From Pedobacter glucosidilyticus DSM 23534 (lineage in GTDB: Bacteria; Bacteroidota; Bacteroidia; Sphingobacteriales; Sphingobacteriaceae), in NCBI RefSeq assembly GCF_000425145.1, contig NZ_AULF01000021.1, forward strand, positions 1 through 64,000: a DNA stretch of 64,000 nucleotides. Direction: 5' to 3'. Position 1 is the stretch's first letter; the number at the start of each line of letters is the position of its first letter. The notes beneath the pieces are model-generated. The model ran no database searches. It was not told the origin of the DNA and saw nothing but the letters and a program-made list of their open reading frames with translations. Position numbers and translations under genes: made by a program. Shown here piece after piece: positions 17,131-25,081 of this stretch.

Positions 17131-17466
17131 TTAAATCAATTTTGCTCCATTAGGCACTCTACGCTCTGTTGTAGCCAGTATAATCGCACCATTTTCATCC
17201 GGGAAACCGGTAACTAAAAACTCAGACATAAACTTCCCTATCTGCTTTTTAGGGAAATTTATAACACCTATAATTTGTTTACCTATTAAGTCTTCTTCTT
17301 GATAATGTATAGTAATTTGTGCGCTAGACCATTTAATACCCAGCTCGCCAAAATCTACTTTCACCTTCCAAGCGGGTTTCTTAGCTTCCGGAAAAGGCAT
17401 CACTTCTACGATGGTGCCGGCCCTTAACTCAACTTTTTCAAAATCTGCCCAGTTGATAACCTCCAT
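17131..17466 (-). CDS. csaA: CsaA-like tRNA-binding-domain protein
   Basis: 111 residues forming one tRNA_bind (EMAP-II-like) OB-fold domain: FEKVELRAGTIVEVMPFPEA, DFGELGIKWSSAQI, QIIGVINFPKKQIGKFMSE and the end RRVPNGAKLI. This is the normal length for CsaA, a dimeric tRNA-binding protein also described as an export-associated chaperone in Bacillus. The cellular role in Bacteroidota is uncertain. It is followed at 2 bp by tadA, and the upstream DUF4197 gene ends 6 bp before it on the same strand. Confidence 0.9.
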   Translation of the reverse strand: MEVINWADFEKVELRAGTIVEVMPFPEAKKPAWKVKVDFGELGIKWSSAQITIHYQEEDLIGKQIIGVINFPKKQIGKFMSEFLVTGFPDENGAIILATTERRVPNGAKLI

Positions 17467-17472
17467 AACCTG

Positions 17473-18204
17473 TTACTTTTTAGTAGCAGCGTAACCAAAT
17501 ACTTTTTGCAATAAAGGCGTAGACCTTGCCGATACCTGCTGTCTTATTTTTAACTCTTCTTGAGCTATTTCTACAAATAGGCCGGCTATAGCTTTATCGG
17601 TAACATAACCTGTTAAATCTGTTTGTATAGGTTTTACCAAAGGTATTTTATTGTATCGGGTAGTAACATCAGTCCAGTAACGGGTAGCACCTACTTTATT
17701 GATGCTACTTTCTATTACTGGTCTAAATTTTTGCGCTAATAAACTACTGGTTGTTCTTTTAAAATAATTGGTAGCAGCATCTTGCTGACCTAATAAAATA
17801 TTGCTCACATCCTGAAAAGTCATTTGCTTGATAGCAGCCACAAAAATAGGTTTGGCTTCTTTTGCAGCATCCTCAGCAGCCCGGTTTAAGCTTAAAATAA
17901 CATTATCGCAAAGCTGGTTTAAACCTAAAGAACGCAAAGTGTTTTCTACTTTTTTGGCTTCATCAGGAAATAAAATTTTAACAGCCATATTGCCTAAGAA
18001 ACCATCTTTGGCAGATAATCTATCGGCACTGTAATTAGTACCAAATTCTAAGGCTTGTTTTAAACCCATGCTCATTTCGGTTTGTGTTGGCGTAACCACT
18101 TGGTTAAGCACACCACCATAAGCACCCGCATATTGGTTTAAAGTTTCGCAACTGCTTAGTAAAAAAGTAGTTGTAATAGCTGCTGCTAAAGCAATTTTTT
18201 TCAT
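17473..18204 (-). CDS. DUF4197 lipoprotein
   Basis: 243 residues with lipoprotein signal MKKIALAAAITTTFLLSSCE. The body contains TEMSMGLKQALEFGTNYSAD, ILFPDEAKKVENTLRSLG, RAAEDAAKEAKPIFVAAIKQ and DALDVTTRYN-like WTDVTTRYNKIPLV segments. These match my memory of DUF4197, an all-helical family found in Bacteroidota and Proteobacteria with no assigned function. The length is normal for the family. It lies 3 bp downstream of the von Willebrand gene and 6 bp upstream of csaA, so a common transcript is likely. Confidence 0.85.
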   Translation of the reverse strand: MKKIALAAAITTTFLLSSCETLNQYAGAYGGVLNQVVTPTQTEMSMGLKQALEFGTNYSADRLSAKDGFLGNMAVKILFPDEAKKVENTLRSLGLNQLCDNVILSLNRAAEDAAKEAKPIFVAAIKQMTFQDVSNILLGQQDAATNYFKRTTSSLLAQKFRPVIESSINKVGATRYWTDVTTRYNKIPLVKPIQTDLTGYVTDKAIAGLFVEIAQEELKIRQQVSARSTPLLQKVFGYAATKK

Positions 18205-18207
18205 GTT

Positions 18208-20067
18208 TTATTCTTTTGATGATTTTATTAAACGAGCATTCTCTATCAGTTGTATAAACTCAGCTCGGTATCCTTCCTTATCTTCTCCTTTACCTGCTTT
18301 TGCTAAAGTAAGTAAGTCGGTATAATTAAAATCCTGTAAATATTCAGAATTTCTTAAATACATTCCAAATGTAGCTATAGCAGCCGCAAATTTTAAATCT
18401 GTTGATGCTTTTTCCAGAGAAGTATCATCAGCTATGAAAGGATGACTCAATAAAATACTTTCCTCGTTTCCCGGATTTTTATAACGCACATTAACCGTCA
18501 ATAACTCAGCCGAATTTTTGATGCTACCTGCTTGCTGGTATTTTAAATCGTCATCCTTTTTCACAAATTTGCTTTGCACACCTACCGGGATAACTTCATA
18601 CAAGGCTGTAACCGAATGGCCAGCACCCATATCACCAGCATCTTTAGTATCATCAGCAAAATCTTCTTTATTTAATAACCTGTTTTCGTAACCTATTAAA
18701 CGGTAAGCCTTAACTTTTGATGGATTAAACTCTACCTGTAATTTAACATCCTTGGCTATGGTAAACAGGGTAGAACCAAACTCGTTAACCAATACTTTCT
18801 TGGCCTCATTCATGTTATCAATATAAGCGTAATTGCCGTTTCCTTTATCGGCCAAAGCCTCCATCTTGCTGTCTTTTAAATTACCCATCCCAAAACCTAA
18901 AACGGTTAAAAACACGCCATCATTTCTGTTTTCCTCAATCAAACGTTGCATCTCAGCATCGCTAGAAGCACCCACGTTAAAATCACCATCGGTAGCTAAA
19001 ATAACTCGGTTATTGCCACCTTTAATAAATTGAGAGCGAGCAATTTCATAAGCCTTTTTAATACCTGCACCTCCGGCAGTAGAGCCACCGGCTTCTAATC
19101 GCTCTAAAGCAGCTTTAATTTTAGTTTTATCATCGCCAGAAGTAGCGGGCAATACTACCCCTGCCGCACCAGCATAAACCACTATAGAAACTTTATCTTG
19201 CTCGCGAAGTTGATTTGTTAATAGTTTAAAAGCCGTTTTTAGCAAACCCAATCTGCTAGAACCTTGCATAGAGCCAGAAACATCTATCAAGAAAACCAAA
19301 TTGGCAGCAGGTAAATTATCCGTTGCTATTGGTTTGGCTTTTAAGCCGATTTTAACCAATTGGTGTTTCTTGTTCCAAGGCGCTGTAGTTATCTCTGTTT
19401 GGATATGGATAGGATGTTTTCCTTTAGGTGCCTCGTAAGGATATTGGAAATAATTTATCAACTCTTCTATACGTACGGCATCTTTGGGTGGTAACTGTCC
19501 GTTTTGGATAAAACGCCTCATATTACTGTAAGAAGCAGCATCTACATCAATAGAGAAGGTTGATAGCGGATTGGAGAGCGAAGTTTTAAAGCCATTTTCT
19601 GAAATGGCCGAGTAAGATTCTGTATTAAAATCTTGTGGAGCATGATGATTGATCATATAGTGCTGTGAAGTCATACCCTCAGCTTTCCCTGAAATATCCA
19701 CTGCGCCTGTCATACTCATTTTCTTTTGTGTACCATAGCCTACAACCACAACCTCATCTAAGGTATGGGTATCTTTATCCAAATAAACCTTTAAAGAAGT
19801 TTGCTTTCTGATGGTAACCTCACGTTTTTTAAATCCTAAAAAACTAAACTCTAATATTTTATCGTTAGAGGATAGCGTTATTTTAAAATATCCGCTTGCA
19901 TTGGTTAGGGTTTTCTGGTTCGGATGATCTTTAACCTGAACCTGAACTCCCGGTAATGGCGTTTTATCAGAACTTTGGTAAACATAACCGCTTATGGTTT
20001 TAGTGTTAATTTGGCCGCAAACCCATACCGGGAAAAAGACCATCAGAAATAAAGTAAGTGTTTTCAT
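18208..20067 (-). CDS. von Willebrand factor A protein (YfbK-like) with carboxypeptidase-like and SusC-signature N-terminus
   Basis: 619 residues. A signal peptide (1-19) is followed by a CarboxypepD_reg-like beta-sandwich (about 23-100) and then LDEVVVVGYGTQKK at about 103-116, the signature that opens the plug of SusC-type TonB receptors. Next come the vWF_A N-terminal region (FSIDVDAASYSNMRRFIQNG), a VWA domain with intact MIDAS (FLIDVSGSMQ, then ATDGDFN) and a C-terminal DUF3520-like domain (FADDTKDAGDMGAGHSVTAL). The protein is probably exported; the VWA part should bind a divalent cation and a protein ligand. It is divergent from the sigma/anti-sigma pair, whose anti-sigma member has the same signature. 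Confidence 0.88.
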   Translation of the reverse strand: MKTLTLFLMVFFPVWVCGQINTKTISGYVYQSSDKTPLPGVQVQVKDHPNQKTLTNASGYFKITLSSNDKILEFSFLGFKKREVTIRKQTSLKVYLDKDTHTLDEVVVVGYGTQKKMSMTGAVDISGKAEGMTSQHYMINHHAPQDFNTESYSAISENGFKTSLSNPLSTFSIDVDAASYSNMRRFIQNGQLPPKDAVRIEELINYFQYPYEAPKGKHPIHIQTEITTAPWNKKHQLVKIGLKAKPIATDNLPAANLVFLIDVSGSMQGSSRLGLLKTAFKLLTNQLREQDKVSIVVYAGAAGVVLPATSGDDKTKIKAALERLEAGGSTAGGAGIKKAYEIARSQFIKGGNNRVILATDGDFNVGASSDAEMQRLIEENRNDGVFLTVLGFGMGNLKDSKMEALADKGNGNYAYIDNMNEAKKVLVNEFGSTLFTIAKDVKLQVEFNPSKVKAYRLIGYENRLLNKEDFADDTKDAGDMGAGHSVTALYEVIPVGVQSKFVKKDDDLKYQQAGSIKNSAELLTVNVRYKNPGNEESILLSHPFIADDTSLEKASTDLKFAAAIATFGMYLRNSEYLQDFNYTDLLTLAKAGKGEDKEGYRAEFIQLIENARLIKSSKE

Positions 20068-20168
20068 GTTTTTTAGTTTTTTTTAGATGAGATGTTATAA
20101 AACCTAAAATTCCATAATAGAAAATAATTTTTATTAATATTGATTAAAATCTAATACTCCTATTAAAC

Positions 20169-20717
20169 TTGGATACAGCTACAGACCATAAACTGATTGT
20201 ACAGTATAAAAAATCTGGCGACTTAAATGTCTTAGGAGAGCTGTATAAACCTTATATGCCGCTGGTTTATGGTGTAGCTCTAAAATATCTCAAAGATGAG
20301 GAGCTTAGTAAAGATGCTGTTATCCAGATTTTTGAAGAGCTTATACAAAAAGTAAAAACACACGAGATAAGCTATTTTAAAAGTTGGCTTTATGTGGTTT
20401 GCAGAAACCATTGTTTAATGATTTTACGTAAAGCACAGAAAAACATAACCATTTCTTTTGATGATGTGCTTATGGAAAATGAACCTTTTTTGCATCATGA
20501 AGATAGTCAAGAGAAAGAGCAAAAGTTAAAAGCAATGGAACGCTGTTTAGAAAGTCTTAACCATGAGCAAAAATTAAGTGTAGATTTATTCTATCTACAA
20601 CAAAAGTGTTATGCAGAGGTTGCTGCTTTAACAGGTTATGAGTTACAGAAAGTAAAAAGCTATATCCAAAACGGTAAAAGAAATTTAAAAATTTGTATAG
20701 AAAAGAACGGTGAATAA
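20169..20717 (+). CDS. ECF-type RNA polymerase sigma factor
   Basis: 182 residues from a TTG at 20169; no better ATG exists near the conserved start (TDHKLIVQYKKSGDLNVLGE). Region 2 has VYGVALKYLKDEELSKDAV and FKSWLYVVCRNHCLMIL; region 4 ends with CYAEVAALTGYELQKVKSYI and QNGKRNLKICIEK. The region 2-4 linker is short, as in ECF factors. The adjacent gene overlaps by 8 bp and encodes a membrane protein placed like an anti-sigma factor. Target promoters cannot be read from the window. Confidence 0.9.
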   Translation: MDTATDHKLIVQYKKSGDLNVLGELYKPYMPLVYGVALKYLKDEELSKDAVIQIFEELIQKVKTHEISYFKSWLYVVCRNHCLMILRKAQKNITISFDDVLMENEPFLHHEDSQEKEQKLKAMERCLESLNHEQKLSVDLFYLQQKCYAEVAALTGYELQKVKSYIQNGKRNLKICIEKNGE

Positions 20718-21933
20718 GCAGCTAACAGATATAGAACTTATACAAAAATACCATCGTAACGAGTTGGATAGCCGCTCTATGCAACAATTAGAGCAAAGAG
20801 CACTGGATGACCCTTTTCTAGCCGATGCTTTAGATGGTTTTCAGGACCATCAACTTCAAGCAACAGAAATAGCAGATTTAAATAAACGTTTAGAACAAAG
20901 CATTCAGAAACATCAGCGTAAGCAAAAAATATTGGGTGGCTATGCTAGTTGGGCTATTGCGGCTTCTGTGGTGGTACTGATTGGCTTTATAAGCATTTAC
21001 CTGAACCAACCCGCAGAAAATACTTCTATCCGGATGAAAGATGTGCCCGAGATAACCAAAGTACCACAGGGCGAGAAAGAAGAAGAAAATATCCTTAACG
21101 GCGATGCTCAAACGCTAAAAGAGGATGAGAATTTTAAAATCATAGAAGAAAGTCCTACGGTGGTTACCACCATAAAAAAACCAAGAAGTAAATTTTCTGA
21201 GCAGGGTTTAGCAGATCCTATTCCGCTAGAAGCAACACAAAAGAAAGATACTTTAGATTTAGATGAAGTAATAGTTATAGGCTATGGCACACAAAAGAAG
21301 GCCGAAATTTCTGGTGCAGTAGCTACTTTATCTGGAAGGGTTGCCGGCGTAGCTGTACAAGAATCAGAAAACACTGCTTTAAGTAAAACAGCCTCTTTAG
21401 CTAAAATTTCGGGTAAGGTAGTTGATGAAAATGGCTTGCCTTTACCAGGCGTACAAATTACCAACCAGCAAACCAAAGAAGTAGCATTAAGCAATGCTGA
21501 GGGCGAGTTTTCTATTGCTGCCACACAAGGGCAAACGCTTAACAGTTCTTATTTAGGTTTTTTAAATGAAGAGGTGAAAATTGCCAACCAAAATAAGTTA
21601 AATGTTACGCTAAAAGAGGATGAAAAATCATTATCAGAAGTAGTTGTAGTGGGGTACGGAACTAAAATTAATAAAATTGCTGGTCCGGTTAAAGGCTGGG
21701 TTGATTTTAGAAAATACATCAAGGCCAATAATAAATTAGCAGGTTCCAGAGGTGCTGTTGCAGTACAGTTTACTATTATGCCTAATGGCGAACTTAAAGA
21801 TTTTAACATCCTTAAAAGTTTAAATAAGCAAGCTGATGCCAAGGCTATTGAATTGATTAAAAATTATTCATCGTGGCAAGGCTCATCCAACGGAAAGCCA
21901 GAAACTTTTAAAGTAAGTATCAGGTTTAACTAA
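20710..21933 (+). CDS. Membrane anti-sigma-like protein fused to carboxypeptidase-like and TonB C-terminal domains
   Basis: 407 residues from a GTG overlapping the sigma gene. The N-terminal ~75 residues (LIQKYHRNELDSRSMQQLEQ) are cytosolic and resemble anti-sigma N-termini. One membrane helix follows (about residues 78-98). The periplasmic part holds LDEVIVIGYGTQKK, a CarboxypepD_reg domain (KISGKVVDENGLPLPGVQIT), LSEVVVVGYGTK, and a TonB_C-like end (AVAVQFTIMPNGELKDFNIL). The fusion suggests a sensor linking an envelope state to the sigma factor, perhaps by mimicking or contacting TonB receptors. This is inference; the exact anti-sigma contact is not visible. Confidence 0.75.
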   Translation: MNKQLTDIELIQKYHRNELDSRSMQQLEQRALDDPFLADALDGFQDHQLQATEIADLNKRLEQSIQKHQRKQKILGGYASWAIAASVVVLIGFISIYLNQPAENTSIRMKDVPEITKVPQGEKEEENILNGDAQTLKEDENFKIIEESPTVVTTIKKPRSKFSEQGLADPIPLEATQKKDTLDLDEVIVIGYGTQKKAEISGAVATLSGRVAGVAVQESENTALSKTASLAKISGKVVDENGLPLPGVQITNQQTKEVALSNAEGEFSIAATQGQTLNSSYLGFLNEEVKIANQNKLNVTLKEDEKSLSEVVVVGYGTKINKIAGPVKGWVDFRKYIKANNKLAGSRGAVAVQFTIMPNGELKDFNILKSLNKQADAKAIELIKNYSSWQGSSNGKPETFKVSIRFN

Positions 21934-22563
21934 TTAAGACTGTAAGATTTTAAGATAGCTTTCTCTGTCAATCATTCTGGCTCCCATACTTTCTAGGTGT
22001 GCAGTATGAACCTGACAATCAATAAGTTTAAGTTCTAGATTTTGGCAAAGCCATATCAAGGCCATTTTAGAAGCATTACTTACACGAGCAAACATAGACT
22101 CGCCGCAGAAAACACCGTTGATGAGGACCCCATATAAGCCGCCTACTAGTTTCTCGTCTTTCCAAACTTCAACAGCATGTGCATAACCTTTTTCATGAAG
22201 TTTGATATAAGCTGCTTGCATGTCTGTGGTAATCCAAGTGCCGTCTTGTCCATCACGGTTTATGGTTGCACAGGCGGTAATAACATCAGCGAAAGCTTTA
22301 TTTAGAGATATTTGAAACTCTTGGCGTTTTAAAACTTGTTTCATGCTTTTGCTGATTTTAATTTCATCAGGAAATAATACAAAACGTTCATGAGGGGCAT
22401 ACCAAAGAATAGGCGTATCATCATTAAACCATGGGAATATGCCGTGGCTATAAGCCAGCAATAAACGCTCAACAGATAAATCTCCGCCTACGGCAAGTAA
22501 ACCATCTTCCTCAGCATGAGCCGGATTAGGAAATACTAAATCTTCACTGAGCTCAAATATCAT
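21934..22563 (-). CDS. aat: Leucyl/phenylalanyl-tRNA-protein transferase
   Basis: 209 residues. Characteristic stretches are FPNPAHAEEDGLLAVGGDLS, YSHGIFPWFNDDTPILWYAP, HERFVLFPDEIKISKSMKQV, GLYGVLINGVFCGESMFARV and DCQVHTAHLESMGARMIDR. The enzyme adds Leu or Phe to proteins with N-terminal Arg or Lys, marking them for ClpS/ClpAP degradation. The length is normal. The stop abuts the stop of the convergent anti-sigma gene with no spacer. ClpA/ClpS are not in the window. Confidence 0.95.
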   Translation of the reverse strand: MIFELSEDLVFPNPAHAEEDGLLAVGGDLSVERLLLAYSHGIFPWFNDDTPILWYAPHERFVLFPDEIKISKSMKQVLKRQEFQISLNKAFADVITACATINRDGQDGTWITTDMQAAYIKLHEKGYAHAVEVWKDEKLVGGLYGVLINGVFCGESMFARVSNASKMALIWLCQNLELKLIDCQVHTAHLESMGARMIDRESYLKILQS

Positions 22564-22682
22564 CTTTGTTACAAAAATATTTTTATGGGTGTTAAACTTA
22601 AGCCTTGTTTAGGCTGTCCAAAAATTGGTTTTAATTATCATAAGCATCTTTTCATTAGATAATTTTTTGATTTATTTGGTTA

Positions 22683-22709
22683 ATCTGTTCCTGTGGTTGG
22701 GGACAGATT
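22683..22709. terminator. Hairpin with T-run between aat and the frameshifted gene
   Basis: AATCTGTTCC (22682-22691) pairs with GGACAGATT (22701-22709) with one bulged T, and TTTTTTTATTT follows on the plus strand. It is oriented like a plus-strand terminator although both flanking genes are on the minus strand. It may act weakly for the gene ending at 22713. Confidence 0.4.
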
Positions 22710-22712
22710 TTT

Positions 22713-23122
22713 TTATTTATGATAATTTCTGTGTATCTGTACAGCATAATAAAGCCTCAACAACTCGCCAAAAACAATCAAAGGCATCAACATATTGGTA
22801 ATGATTGGCCAGTTGACGATATAGGTGAGTAAAGAGATAAACCCGAAAGAGAAAATAAAAAAAAGATAAGCCTTAGCGGGAGCTGTGCGTAATACAACCA
22901 AAGTCCTGCTTTTTTAGGAATGGCCAATAAAATTGCCGAGAAAATTAAGGAACCCCAACCCAATAAAAAAAGTGTTCTCGAGAAGAATTCTAAACTTGTT
23001 AAAACCTCATTGGATAATAATGATTGGTATTGGGTATAAGCCTGCTCTGCTAATAAAACTAAACAAATAACATCTAGCAAAGCAAAAAAACGTTGTGTCC
23101 AAAGCATAACACGAATATACAC
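22713..23122 (-). pseudogene. Multi-helix membrane protein, frameshifted at a T8 run
   Basis: Two overlapping frames make one protein. The first (from 23122, MYIRVMLWTQRFFALLD) runs through three hydrophobic segments to YYAQLPLRLIFF; the second supplies SFGFISLLTYIVNWPIITN and the end YYAVQIHRNYHK at 22713. The switch falls on eight T on the minus strand (22864-22857). Nine T would restore one frame of 136-137 residues reading LRLIFFFIFSFGFISLL. I recognise no family. This could be a real mutation, a homopolymer assembly error, or slippage. Confidence 0.7.
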
Positions 23123-23151
23123 TTAAAGGTGGGGGATAAAAAAGGGAGTTA

Positions 23152-23331
23152 TTAAACAATAGTAAATAAGCCCCACAATCCAAGTACGCTTAAAACCAAG
23201 CCGCTTAGAAACAATTTTAATTCTGTTGGAAGTAACATCGTATTACTACGTAAATAAAAACATCTATTATTCTACATTATTATTATTCCAATAATCAAGA
23301 AAACAACACAAATAATAAAACTTGATTTCAC
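23152..23331 (-). pseudogene. Decayed tandem paralogue of the small membrane protein at 23343-23531
   Basis: From a GTG at 23331 the frame reads VKSSFIICVVFLIIGIINNV and stops; the next frame gives CFYLRSNTMLLPTELKLFLS followed by GLVLSVLGLWGLFTIV and a stop at 23154-23152. These align in order with the two halves of the intact neighbour (VFLLFFIVGLIIMFKHKFYH and FATKFKIFLSGLLASLIGVY). A frameshift therefore separates the two halves. The last 28 codons could still be translated from an internal ATG. Confidence 0.6.
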
Positions 23332-23342
23332 AAAAAAATTTC

Positions 23343-23531
23343 TTACTCAATAAAAAGCTTAAACAATCCATAAACCCCAATTAGACTTGCTAATAATCCA
23401 GATAAAAAAATTTTAAATTTGGTAGCAAATAACATATCATTAGTGGAATAATGATAGAATTTATGTTTAAACATAATAATTAACCCCACAATAAAAAACA
23501 ACAAAAAAACTAGCATTAGCTTAATATTCAT
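23343..23531 (-). CDS. Small two-helix membrane protein, hypothetical
   Basis: 62 residues: an N-terminal helix (MNIKLMLVFLLFFIVGLIIM), a basic/aromatic loop (FKHKFYHYSTNDMLFATKFK) and a second helix (IFLSGLLASLIGVYGLFKLF). No family is recognised. The decayed copy next to it shows the same two-helix plan, which supports a real protein family. It lies 11 bp upstream of that copy on the same strand. Confidence 0.6.
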   Translation of the reverse strand: MNIKLMLVFLLFFIVGLIIMFKHKFYHYSTNDMLFATKFKIFLSGLLASLIGVYGLFKLFIE

Positions 23532-23545
23532 AATTACTTATATAA

Positions 23546-23665
23546 TTACAATCTAGTGTAAGCCTTAAACTTTCTCTTATCTGGCACAAGAAGCCTTTGC
23601 CCGCTTGCCTTGGTCATCATTATTGCGCCATTGAGGATACTCACAAGTATTTTATCTTTTGCCAT
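23546..23665 (-). CDS. Small basic protein, 39 aa, hypothetical
   Basis: A short minus-strand frame from the ATG at 23665 encodes 39 residues beginning MAKDKILVSILNGAIMMTK and containing ASGQRLLVPDKRKFKAY. The central part recurs 374 bp upstream as NGARMMTKPSGQRLLVPDR without a start codon. Changes between the copies include synonymous or conservative ones (A/P, K/R), and the frame stays open in both, which favours a translated segment. The function is unknown. Confidence 0.4.
   Translation of the reverse strand: MAKDKILVSILNGAIMMTKASGQRLLVPDKRKFKAYTRL
23578..23632. repeat. 55-bp direct repeat, copy A
   Basis: TATCTGGCACAAGAAGCC followed by TTTGCCCGCTTGCCTTGG and TCATCATTATTGCGCCATT. It is nearly identical to 23952-24006, with about three substitutions, and overlaps the 39-residue frame. 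Confidence 0.85.
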
Positions 23666-23683
23666 ATTTTAATTCCCACTTTG

Positions 23684-23708
23684 AGGTGGTCGCATTTCGC
23701 GACTACCT
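23684..23708. promoter_or_regulatory. 10-bp hairpin ahead of the 39-aa frame
   Basis: AGGTGGTCGC (23684-23693), loop ATTTC, and GCGACTACCT (23699-23708) form a 10-bp stem with one mismatch, 19 bp upstream of the ATG at 23665. There is no T-run, so it is more likely an operator or leader structure than a terminator. Confidence 0.35.
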
Positions 23709-23951
23709 ACTGAATAATATTATTTCTGTTTATCCTATATGATGATATTTTCTTACAAATGTTTTAGGTCATTTACTTGGTAGATTTAAGTAATGTCCAC
23801 AAAAAGGTGTATAACTATGTTTTACCAGTACAATAGTTTGCAGCCTGAGCCCAGTGTGTTGAATACTTGTGTTTGGTTACTAAATCATTATCCCTGTTTT
23901 TAACTTAATTGAGAAGTTATACTTCCTACCGCATATTAAAGTCTTTGCTTC

Positions 23952-24006
23952 TATCTGGCACAAGAAGCCTTTGCCCGCTTGGCTTGGTCATCATTCTTGC
24001 GCCATT
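23952..24006. repeat. 55-bp direct repeat, copy B
   Basis: Second copy of the repeat at 23578-23632. On the minus strand it reads NGARMMTKPSGQRLLVPDR and then stops after SKDFNMR; a stop codon lies directly before it, so this copy is a fragment. The 320 bp between the copies hold no frame I can support. Confidence 0.85.
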
Positions 24007-24058
24007 TTAGGATTTTGTTTTTAGCGACTTGTCAATGTGTGAGACTGCTTCGTTGGCA

Positions 24059-24401
24059 TTAGAATTTCCTTTCTGTTTTTAAAAGCTGTCCTGTTGATGT
24101 AAAAACAATCTCTTCCCAAAAGTCAGCGTTCTTGGTCTTGTCTGACTTGTTATAGTTTTTGTCATAGAAAGTTTTAACATTCTTAAATCCGTGTTGAGTT
24201 GGACCTTTGGGGTCTGTGTTTTTAGTTATCCAATAATTAACCATGCCTTTTGAAATCACAGTGTCCTTGCCAAGTTCTTTTAGAGGTCTAAAGTCGTCTT
24301 CTAGCTTGATTTCACTTGTGCCTTTATTATTGTAAATACATCTTTCTATTAAACTTAGACAGCATTGAATAAGGACTGTTAAACTTATATTTTGAACTCA
24401 T
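24059..24401 (-). pseudogene. Probable broken gene of unknown function
   Basis: The downstream frame ends with FWEEIVFTSTGQLLKTERKF and is open backwards through GKDTVISKGMVNYWITKNTD to CIYNNKGTSEIKLEDD with no suitable start. A second frame from the ATG at 24401 reads MSSKYKFNSPYSMLSKFNRK and stops just where the first becomes protein-like. One frameshift near 24335 would join them into about 114 residues. Alternatively only the last 66 residues (ATG at 24259) are translated. No family is recognised. Confidence 0.35.
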
Positions 24402-24931
24402 TTTTAGTGGTAGTGCTTTTATTAAATAAGCACAAGTCAGGCTCTCCCTCTTAACCAATACTCACTAAGACTTGCACTAGTGAGGGAAAAAAGTCGGAAT
24501 GCTTTTCCTTTGTACTGTATGTTTAAGCGACCCACTTTGAAAATGTATTTTCAGCGAATCTTTTCGCAAAGCTTGAAGCAGCACTTTTTCGTGTTGCTAT
24601 TCCTCATAATTAAGATACTTTAATAGTTATAAACAACAACAGCACAAGTGTAAAAAATTGATTAGACAAGGGACTCCTCCCAGACAGGTTCGAGTCTTCT
24701 TCGGGAAAACACCCCTATTTCCCGAACAAGTCTCGAAGAGGTCTCGAACAAGTGTGCAAAAAGACTGGCAAAAGCCAGCAAATGGCGGCAACTGACGGCA
24801 AAAGCCGGCAAAATAGGCTCTGGCTATTGACATGAATTTCGCAAAACACCACCTTTAGCGCAAATAAAAAATAGATAGCATTACAAAAGAAAATTTGGCA
24901 CCATGGTTAAACCCTTAAAACGAAAGGATAT
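24402..24931. other. Non-coding stretch with a GC-rich, hairpin-rich patch
   Basis: No supported gene in 530 bp. From 24660 to 24830 the DNA is markedly more GC-rich than its surroundings. It has the hairpin TCGGGA..TCCCGA around 24699-24725, near-repeats of TCGAGTC/TCTCGAA, and GGCAAAAGCC-type short repeats at 24767-24815. A 68-codon minus frame across the patch is Cys-rich and low in credibility. The base composition suggests imported DNA. Confidence 0.4.
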
Positions 24932-25081
24932 ATGATAAGAGCATATTTACAGCCCGTATTTGATGAATTTATGAGGAAATACAAAGCGTATGCGCTTTTT
25001 TTATTTGGCACTTTTAAATATGAAACAAGGTCTTTCAGGATTATCCAATGTACACATAAAATTTACAAACTGAAACGTTAA
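24932..25081 (+). CDS. Possible 49-aa basic protein
   Basis: ATG at 24932, preceded by an AAAGGATAT stretch that may serve for ribosome binding, opens 49 codons: MIRAYLQPVFDEFMRKYKAY and on to KIYKLKR. It is rich in aromatic and basic residues. Its stop overlaps the stop of the convergent pentapeptide gene by a few bases. I recognise no family, so this is a tentative call. Confidence 0.3.
   Translation: MIRAYLQPVFDEFMRKYKAYALFLFGTFKYETRSFRIIQCTHKIYKLKR

Noticed and set aside
24627-24833. 68-codon Cys-rich minus frame
   Set aside because: It lies across the GC-rich hairpin/repeat patch, its composition reflects the repeats, and there is no supporting context.
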